NCBI GenBank assembly: GCA_934548045.1
Contig: CAKTEM010000034.1
Span: 1-10,519 of the forward strand
Origin: an uncultured Faecalibacterium sp.
GTDB taxonomy: Bacteria; Bacillota; Clostridia; Oscillospirales; Ruminococcaceae
Length of the DNA: 10,519 bases
Direction: 5' to 3'
Shown: positions 5,895 to 10,519 of the stretch, one piece after another
How the letters are laid out: each line of letters begins with the position of its first letter
Numbering within the stretch: position 1 is the stretch's first letter
Notes under the pieces: generated by a model
Databases searched by the model: none
What the model was told of the DNA's origin: nothing
What the model saw: the letters and a program-made list of their open reading frames with translations, nothing else
Program-made: the position numbers and the translations under genes

Positions 5895-7349
5895 ATGTTC
5901 AAAACCATGCCTGAAAATTTCCTCTGGGGCGGTGCGCTGGCCGGCTGTCAGGCCGAAGGTGCCTACCTTGAGGACGGCAAGACCCTCACCATCCCCGAGT
6001 GCATGAAGTTCGGCAAGGTCGACCACAAAGTGACCCGTCAGCTCAAGATCACGATGGACACTATTCATGAGGCCGAGAACGACCCCGACCTCGTCAAGTA
6101 CCCGAAACGCCGGGGCATCGACTTCTATCATACCTATAAAGAGGACATCAAGCTGCTGGCCGGTATGGGCTTCAAGTGCTTCCGGTATTCCTTCTCGTGG
6201 GCGCGCGTCTTTCCCTATGGCGACGCCGAGAAGCCCAACAAAAAGGCTTTGGCCTTCTACGATGACCTTATCGACACCATCCGCAGCTACGGCATGGAGC
6301 CGCTGATGACCATCAGCCACTTTGATTTCCCGGTCTATCTGGTCGAGAAGTACGGCGGCTGGTATAACCGCAAGCTCATCGAGATGTACGAGCGGTATTG
6401 CAAAGTGCTGCTCGAGCGGTACAAGGGCAAAGTGAAGTACTGGGTCACCTTCAACGAGATCAACATGAGCATCAAGGCCGGCCCCAAGACGATGGGTGTT
6501 GTGGATCAGGGTCAGCCCAACTATGAGGAAATGCTGTTTCAGGCATTGCATCATCAGTTCGTGGCGGCGGCAAAGGTCACCAAGATGGCCCACGAGATCG
6601 ACCCGGAAAACAAGATCGGCTGCATGGTCGCCTACTTTGCTACCTATCCCTACACCTGCAAGCCCGAGGACAGCCTTGCCGCACAGTACGACGACAACAT
6701 GCGGAACCTCTACTTCCTCGACAGCCTCAACGGTATGGCTCTGCCGTATTACGCACAGGCGTACTTCGCAAAGAAGGGCATCCACATCAACGTTGAGGAC
6801 GGCGACCTCGAACTCATCAAGCAGTATCAGGCGGACTTTGTCGGCATGAGCTACTATAACAGCATGGTGAGCGCGGCGGACGACTCTCAGCTGGAACTCA
6901 CCAGCGGCAACGTCTCCAACGCCTACAAGAATCCGAACCTGCCGGCCAACGCATGGGGCTGGCAGATCGACCCGGTGGGCCTGCGGTACACCCTGAACCA
7001 TGTCTATGACCGGTATCACAAGCCTGTTTTCATCCTCGAAAACAGCTCCGGCTTCGTGGACAAGCTGGAAGAGGACGGCACCGTCCACGACCCCTACCGT
7101 GTGGAGTTCCTGCGTGAGCATATCAAGACCATGATGCAGGCCGTCGAGGAAGACGGTGTGGACGTGATCGGCTACACGATGTGGGGTCCCATCGACATGA
7201 TCTCCTCCTCCACCAGCGAGATGACCAAGCGTTATGGCTTCATCTATGTGGATCAGGACGATTACGGCAACGGCACCATGAAGCGGTATATCAAGGACAG
7301 TTATTACTGGTACCGCGATGTCATTGCCTCGAATGGTAAGAAGCTGTAA
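5895..7349 (+). CDS. bglA: GH1 6-phospho-beta-glucosidase
   Basis: A 484-residue cytosolic glycoside hydrolase of family 1 that splits the phosphorylated beta-glucoside delivered by the permease into glucose 6-phosphate and aglycone or glucose. It shows the N-terminal FLWGGALAGCQAEGA signature, SFSWARVFP, the acid/base TFNEIN with Glu188, the nucleophile segment FILENSSG with Glu382, and WGPIDMIS. The phosphate-binding C-terminal signature has serines 437-439, Lys445 and Tyr447 in KRYGFIYVD, which separates phospho-glucosidases from plain ones. One oddity is that the usual ENG after the nucleophile is ENS. The ATG at 5895 has an ideal AAGGAGG (5881-5887) seven bases before it. It is the last gene of the operon, closed by the terminator at 7361. 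There is no signal peptide, as expected. Confidence 0.95.
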   Translation: MFKTMPENFLWGGALAGCQAEGAYLEDGKTLTIPECMKFGKVDHKVTRQLKITMDTIHEAENDPDLVKYPKRRGIDFYHTYKEDIKLLAGMGFKCFRYSFSWARVFPYGDAEKPNKKALAFYDDLIDTIRSYGMEPLMTISHFDFPVYLVEKYGGWYNRKLIEMYERYCKVLLERYKGKVKYWVTFNEINMSIKAGPKTMGVVDQGQPNYEEMLFQALHHQFVAAAKVTKMAHEIDPENKIGCMVAYFATYPYTCKPEDSLAAQYDDNMRNLYFLDSLNGMALPYYAQAYFAKKGIHINVEDGDLELIKQYQADFVGMSYYNSMVSAADDSQLELTSGNVSNAYKNPNLPANAWGWQIDPVGLRYTLNHVYDRYHKPVFILENSSGFVDKLEEDGTVHDPYRVEFLREHIKTMMQAVEEDGVDVIGYTMWGPIDMISSSTSEMTKRYGFIYVDQDDYGNGTMKRYIKDSYYWYRDVIASNGKKL

Positions 7350-7360
7350 ATAGAAGAAAA

Positions 7361-7408
7361 CCTCCCGGATGCAGGCCGTGAAACAGCGGCTCGTCCGGGA
7401 GGGTTTTT
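7361..7408 (+). terminator. Intrinsic terminator of the beta-glucoside operon
   Basis: CCTCCCGGA (7361-7369) pairs perfectly with TCCGGGAGG (7394-7402). The arms extend through AAAAs before and TTTTs after with one bulged G. An inner GCCG/CGGC stem (7375-7378, 7387-7390) sits in the loop. TTTTT follows at 7404-7408. Confidence 0.9.
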
Positions 7409-7478
7409 CATTTTTGTGCAAATTGCACCCTGATTTTCTCCAAAACGTGTAAATCTTGAGAAAAAAGTCTTCAAAAGG

Positions 7479-7507
7479 TTTACAAAAGAGTAACAAACTG
7501 ATATACT
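7479..7507 (+). promoter_or_regulatory. Promoter of the secreted C39-like protein gene
   Basis: A -35 TTTACA (7479-7484), a 17-base spacer and a -10 TATACT (7502-7507) sit in an A-rich stretch 45 bases before the start codon. It gives the gene its own transcript, separate from the PTS operon. Confidence 0.8.
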
Positions 7508-7551
7508 TTACAGCAGTGAATGACCGTAGATAAGTTGGGAGGAATCAAAAA

Positions 7552-8265
7552 TTGGAAACCGCACAGCACTCGATCCGCAAGAAACTGATGGCTTTTATTC
7601 TGTCGCTGGTGATGATGGCAGCTTTTCTGCCGGGAGCATTGGCTGTCGACCTGAGTGTTGACGCCGGCTTCTACTTCAAGCAGAGCCGCGGCGGAACCTG
7701 CACATTGGCTTCGGCGGCGATGATGCTCCGGCGGCGCGCCTATCTTGATGGCCTGAACGACTGGGTGGACGTGACCGAAAACAGTGTCCGCTCCACCGCA
7801 TGGTCAGGCGGCCTCTCCCACAGCTTTACATACAAGTCAATGCAGGTCGGTTATGGTACTCTCCCGGCAAGCAAGTCGGAAAAGACGGCGACCCTCATTC
7901 AACTGCTGGCGGAACATCCGGAGGGCATCGTCCTCTATGACCGCAGCCAGCCCCATGCAGTCCTCCTGACCGACTACACCGATGGCGTCTTCTACTGCTC
8001 CGACCCGGCCGGCAACATCTCCGCAGGCCGTGTGCCAATCTCAAAGGCAAGCGTTTCCATCAGCAGTGCGTCCTGCTACTGGTACATCGTTTCGGACAAG
8101 AACGCGACAACGCAGGTCGACGAAGCTCTGACCGAAGCCGCCATCGCTGCTCTGGACGAAGTGGACGAGGAGATTGCGGCAGAGGAACAGGCCGCAGAGA
8201 CGACCACCACGACCACCGAAGCAAAGATGGACGCCCTGACCTGGTGGACTGGGCTGTTCGGCTAA
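7552..8265 (+). CDS. Secreted C39-like (papain-fold) cysteine peptidase-like protein
   Basis: 237 residues. A signal peptide runs from a basic start (RKK at 9-11) through a hydrophobic core to a likely cut after Ala31 (PGALA). The mature part resembles peptidase C39-like domains: RGGTCTLASAAMMLRR with a candidate catalytic Cys50, PHAVLLTDY with His135, and YCSDP with Asp151. Spacing and order match a Cys-His-Asp triad. The C-terminal 50 residues are acidic, with a run of six threonines and a final WWTGLFG. It starts at TTG 7552 with GGGAGG nine bases upstream. The alternative ATG at 7588 has no ribosome site and would lose the basic end of the signal peptide. No ABC exporter or bacteriocin gene adjoins it, so it is not an obvious leader peptidase. 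Substrate and role are unknown; it may act on surface or wall peptides. The domain call is from motifs only. Confidence 0.8.
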   Translation: METAQHSIRKKLMAFILSLVMMAAFLPGALAVDLSVDAGFYFKQSRGGTCTLASAAMMLRRRAYLDGLNDWVDVTENSVRSTAWSGGLSHSFTYKSMQVGYGTLPASKSEKTATLIQLLAEHPEGIVLYDRSQPHAVLLTDYTDGVFYCSDPAGNISAGRVPISKASVSISSASCYWYIVSDKNATTQVDEALTEAAIAALDEVDEEIAAEEQAAETTTTTTEAKMDALTWWTGLFG

Positions 8266-8279
8266 ATCAAATCTTGCAA

Positions 8280-8304
8280 GGCTCCCGGAAACGGGGGCCT
8301 TTTT
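8280..8304 (+). terminator. Terminator after the C39-like gene
   Basis: GGCTCCCG (8280-8287), a GAAA tetraloop and CGGGGGCC (8292-8299) form an eight-pair stem with one G-U, followed by TTTTT (8300-8304). It lies between two convergent genes and touches the stop codon of the minus-strand spoIID-like gene. That gene may use the same hairpin in reverse, where the T-run is poor. Confidence 0.88.
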
Positions 8305-9326
8305 CAGTGCCAGATTTCCGTACCCGGGAAATAATGCGCCAGAATGTCGGCGTAAGACGCACCCTGTTCGGCCATTGCCTTGGCTCCCCACTGGCTCATC
8401 CCAACCCCGTGGCCGTATCCGCGCGTCGTGATGGAAAAGCTGTCCGCCTGATACTGGATGGTGAAACAGGCACTCCGCAGGCCCAGCACGCGCCGGAGTG
8501 CCGGGCCGGTGATGGTCTGGCCGCAGACCGGCAGAGTGGCAATATAACCCGAGGCCGTCAGTTCCGGCGTGCCGAACCAGTTCTCGGGAGAAGAGCCGGA
8601 CGTGAGGATGCCCAGCCCGGCGGCGAGCTGACTGCTGACCTGCTGGGTCGAAAGACTGACGGTGTACTCGTAGTTGTCGGCGGAAAAATCAGAACTGCTG
8701 TCCACCGGAACCAGATAGGGCAGGGGAGAACCCCAGACATTCTCGCTGGCCTCGGTCATGCCGTTGGAGATGGCAAAATAACTGGTTCCGGCCGGGGAAT
8801 CCTCATAGCAGACGACTTCGTTCAAGACGGAATCCACCAGAGTTGATAACCGGGTATAATTGGCCTCGTAGTCGACGCCCCAGTAACTCCGAAGAACGGG
8901 GTTGGTCAGATAGCCCTGACGCCGGGTCGGGTCGGCGGAGAGCCAGCCTTCTTCCGGCGAGGCGGCATGGTCGCGGCAGTAGAGTGCGTAGCTGTGGGCG
9001 GCAACAGCCTGCGCTTTGAGGGCTTCGTCCGGCCAGCTGACCGGCGTTTCGGCGGCAACGGCCCCGATGAGATAGTCACGCTTGGGAACGGCCTGTACCT
9101 CGCCGCTGGACTGGTCTTTGATGAGGAAGACATCCGCATCGACTTCCGCGCTGGAATGTTGTACAGGCTCTGCCTCGGGCTGTGAGACGGTGGATTCCGG
9201 ACGGGGAGCGTCAGACTCGGAAAGCGAAGGGGCAAGGACTGCCTGAGCCAGACGATACCCCACAAAGGGCAGAAGACTGCCGAAGATGAGCAGCACGGCG
9301 CAGAGCAGACAAAAGGCTTTTTTCAT
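8304..9326 (-). CDS. spoIID: SpoIID/LytB-domain protein, membrane anchored
   Basis: 340 residues. One N-terminal membrane segment (about 5-30) is followed by a Ser/Pro/Glu-rich linker (32-62) and a SpoIID domain to the end. Seen motifs are GAVAAETPVSWPDEALKAQA with Glu93 at the place of the catalytic glutamate, SNGMTEASENVWG, and the C-terminal GYGHGVGMSQWGAKAMAEQG with HYFPGTEI. SpoIID is a lytic transglycosylase that cuts denuded peptidoglycan strands during engulfment; LytB-type relatives modify other wall enzymes. The ATG at 9324-9326 is preceded on its strand by GGGAGGA (plus 9334-9340), seven bases away. It stands alone, not in a sporulation cluster. The stretch before TEASENVWG reads FAIS, where relatives I recall have YHSTSGG, so a usual His is missing. 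The domain is certain, the sporulation role is not. Confidence 0.9.
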   Translation of the reverse strand: MKKAFCLLCAVLLIFGSLLPFVGYRLAQAVLAPSLSESDAPRPESTVSQPEAEPVQHSSAEVDADVFLIKDQSSGEVQAVPKRDYLIGAVAAETPVSWPDEALKAQAVAAHSYALYCRDHAASPEEGWLSADPTRRQGYLTNPVLRSYWGVDYEANYTRLSTLVDSVLNEVVCYEDSPAGTSYFAISNGMTEASENVWGSPLPYLVPVDSSSDFSADNYEYTVSLSTQQVSSQLAAGLGILTSGSSPENWFGTPELTASGYIATLPVCGQTITGPALRRVLGLRSACFTIQYQADSFSITTRGYGHGVGMSQWGAKAMAEQGASYADILAHYFPGTEIWH

Positions 9327-9344
9327 GGAAGGTTCCTCCCGGCT

Positions 9345-9360
9345 TTTTCCTCAGCATAGC
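9345..9360 (-). promoter_or_regulatory. Possible extended -10 promoter of the spoIID-like gene
   Basis: On the minus strand TGCTATGCT (about plus 9352-9360) is an extended -10 element just upstream of the ribosome site. A T-rich stretch 16-17 bases further up is a weak -35. Nothing stronger is seen in the short divergent gap. Confidence 0.4.
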
Positions 9361-9409
9361 AGGAGTGGAACCCAAAAAAGCACGCAATCGGGAAAAAACA
9401 TCTTTTGGC

Positions 9410-9438
9410 TTGAATTTGTCCGCCAAACGCGATATGAT
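9410..9438 (+). promoter_or_regulatory. Promoter of the eight-helix membrane protein gene
   Basis: A -35 TTGAAT (9410-9415), a 17-base spacer and a -10 TATGAT (9433-9438). The predicted transcript starts near 9445, leaving a leader of about 30 bases before the ATG at 9475. It lies in the divergent gap shared with the spoIID-like gene. Confidence 0.8.
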
Positions 9439-9474
9439 TAGCGTATTCTATTGAATCAAAAAATGAGGAACAAT

Positions 9475-10290
9475 ATGGAGCAATTGATTTTGATTTCGTT
9501 TATCCTGAGTCTGGTACTCGGTGTTCTGCGAGGGATCGACCTCGTCTTCTTTACCAATTCGGCGACCGGCCTGTGCATGGTGGGTTCGGTTTGGCTGCGG
9601 TACGCGCTGCTGGCCGTGGCCGTTCTCGTCGCTGTTGTGGCTGGACGCAAAGCAAAGCCGGATGTCACCGCCCTGCATGGTCACAGCCAGGCTGCTGGCT
9701 ATGCTTCCGGCTTTGCGGCGGCCTGCTTTGTGCTGACCGGCGTCACCCGGCTGCTGTTTGCGCTGGACGGTGTGGGTGCGATCGTCCGCGCACTGCTGGA
9801 ACTCTTCTGCTGGGTCTGGCTGTCGCTTCTGGCGCGCAACTGGCTCCGCAAAGGCCCGTGGCACCGCCCGACCCGGAGCCTTTACCCGGCGGTGGCTGGC
9901 AGCATCATCTTTTATTGGTGCGTCCTCTCCCGGTTCATGGAGAACAGCTCCAGCTGGCACCGTGTCGCGCCGACGGCTGCCGTCTGGCAGGCACTGGCCG
10001 CACTGGTCTTCCTGTCGCTGCTCATCCGCGCACTCTACCTGCCGGAATCCGCGAATGGCAAAAACTTTGTGGCCTCGGCAATGGCGGCCTTCGCGCTCTG
10101 CTTTTGCTGGGAAGTGCCGCAGGTGCTGGAACTGATGCTGGACGGGATGCGGCTGACCCAGCTGCCGGAGCTGTTGTTCGGTCTGGGGCTGTGCGGCATC
10201 GGCGCGCTGGGCGGTATCTGCGCCCTGAACTGCACAAAAAGTGCGGCAAAACAGACCGCACGGGAAACAGGTCGGCACTCTGTTGGCTGA
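9475..10290 (+). CDS. Predicted eight-helix membrane protein of unknown function
   Basis: 271 residues with eight likely membrane helices: about 3-21, 38-57, 72-96, 100-120, 137-153, 167-187, 197-217 and 230-252. Basic stretches (GRKAK at 57-61, RNWLRK at 121-126, and the C-terminal tail KSAAKQTARETGRH) fall on the same side in that model, placing both ends in the cytoplasm by the positive-inside rule. I recognise no family signature, catalytic motif or transporter fingerprint. The ATG at 9475 is chosen because GAGGAA (9465-9470) precedes it. The in-frame TTG at 9451 would be only about six bases from the predicted transcript start. It has its own promoter and stands alone between the divergent spoIID-like gene and gap. 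No clear terminator is visible after it. Confidence 0.8.
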   Translation: MEQLILISFILSLVLGVLRGIDLVFFTNSATGLCMVGSVWLRYALLAVAVLVAVVAGRKAKPDVTALHGHSQAAGYASGFAAACFVLTGVTRLLFALDGVGAIVRALLELFCWVWLSLLARNWLRKGPWHRPTRSLYPAVAGSIIFYWCVLSRFMENSSSWHRVAPTAAVWQALAALVFLSLLIRALYLPESANGKNFVASAMAAFALCFCWEVPQVLELMLDGMRLTQLPELLFGLGLCGIGALGGICALNCTKSAAKQTARETGRHSVG

Positions 10291-10377
10291 ATTGCCGAAA
10301 AGAAATCCAAAAGGTCAGAGAAAATCGTACAAAATCAAAAAAGTGTGAAAATGAGTTGTTAATTTTTTGGCAGGCAC

Positions 10378-10406
10378 TTGAAACTTTCGCGGATTTGGTC
10401 TACAAT
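10378..10406 (+). promoter_or_regulatory. Promoter of gap
   Basis: A -35 TTGAAA (10378-10383), a 17-base spacer and a -10 TACAAT (10401-10406). This near-consensus promoter suits a highly expressed glycolytic gene. It leaves a leader of about 50 bases. Confidence 0.85.
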
Positions 10407-10462
10407 AAAGGTACCGTGAATTATCCGATTTAAGGGTAAGAAAATTAGGAGGTACTATTAAC

Positions 10463-10519
10463 ATGGCTGTTAGAGTTGCTATCAATGGTTTTGGTCGTAT
10501 TGGCCGTCTGGCTTTCCGT
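10463..10519 (+). CDS. gap: Glyceraldehyde-3-phosphate dehydrogenase, N-terminal 19 codons
   Basis: The reading frame opens MAVRVAINGFGRIGRLAFR and is cut by the window edge. INGFGRIGR is the NAD-binding glycine loop at the very start of type I GAPDH, the glycolytic enzyme that oxidises and phosphorylates glyceraldehyde 3-phosphate in the cytosol. AGGAGG (10447-10452) lies ten bases upstream, and a near-consensus promoter sits 57 bases before the start. The catalytic cysteine and the rest lie outside the window. Confidence 0.97.
   Translation, partial: MAVRVAINGFGRIGRLAFR

Noticed and set aside
5862..7496. A 544-codon minus-strand frame opposite the GH1 gene
   Set aside because: Its low-complexity Val/His/Asp-rich translation is typical of an antisense shadow; the + strand carries a clear GH1 enzyme.
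7402..7551. A possible small gene between the operon terminator and the C39-like gene
   Set aside because: It is an A/T-rich stretch with a good promoter and no open frame with a ribosome site.
10291..10377. A terminator for the membrane protein gene
   Set aside because: There are A- and T-rich runs but no stem of useful length; the transcript may end weakly or run towards gap.
9573..10433. A 286-codon + strand frame overlapping the membrane protein gene
   Set aside because: It is an out-of-frame shadow, rich in Arg, Gly and Cys, without a ribosome site. The 9475 frame gives regular membrane helices and a promoter at the right distance.

Overview
The window looks like chromosomal DNA of a gut Bacillota (Firmicutes), probably an oscillospiraceous anaerobe of the Faecalibacterium/Subdoligranulum/Gemmiger type. 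This is an impression from the moderately GC-rich coding DNA, strong AGGAGG ribosome sites, sigma-A-like promoters, BglG/PRD regulation, a SpoIID relative and the start of a gap gene. No database search was possible. I see no tRNA, rRNA or CRISPR array.

Region 1 (1-3212) is a scarred insertion site. A large serine recombinase gene (from 177) is broken by a one-base deletion near 525 and by a 103-bp hairpin-rich insertion (909-1011). It then runs without a stop codon into an intact UPF0597/CyuA-type cysteine desulfidase gene (1752-3059). Directly after that stop lie the last 22 codons of a diaminopimelate epimerase gene (dapF, 3060-3128), followed by a strong terminator with an 18-bp perfect stem. 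The order recombinase, cargo gene, displaced gene tail suggests an integrated element edge or a deletion junction inside dapF.

Region 2 (3213-7408) is a complete beta-glucoside PTS operon. It has a promoter (3395-3423), a RAT antiterminator hairpin (3441-3469) overlapping a terminator that ends at 3550, a BglG/LicT antiterminator with all four PRD histidines, a PTS EIIBC permease without its own EIIA, a GH1 6-phospho-beta-glucosidase and a closing terminator. The sugar is imported and phosphorylated by the permease and then cleaved in the cytosol. The antiterminator lets RNA polymerase past the leader terminator when substrate is present.

Region 3 (7409-10519) holds single-gene units, most with a clear promoter of their own. 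They are a secreted C39-like papain-fold protein (+), a membrane-anchored SpoIID/LytB-domain protein (-) converging on it, a divergent eight-helix membrane protein of unknown function (+), and the first 19 codons of gap (glyceraldehyde-3-phosphate dehydrogenase).

The best leads are the 103-bp hairpin insertion in the recombinase, the dapF tail beside cyuA, and the recombinase-cyuA read-through frame. The well-resolved RAT/terminator switch is a strong annotation of a known type of system, not a new one. I found no convincing wholly new multi-gene system.
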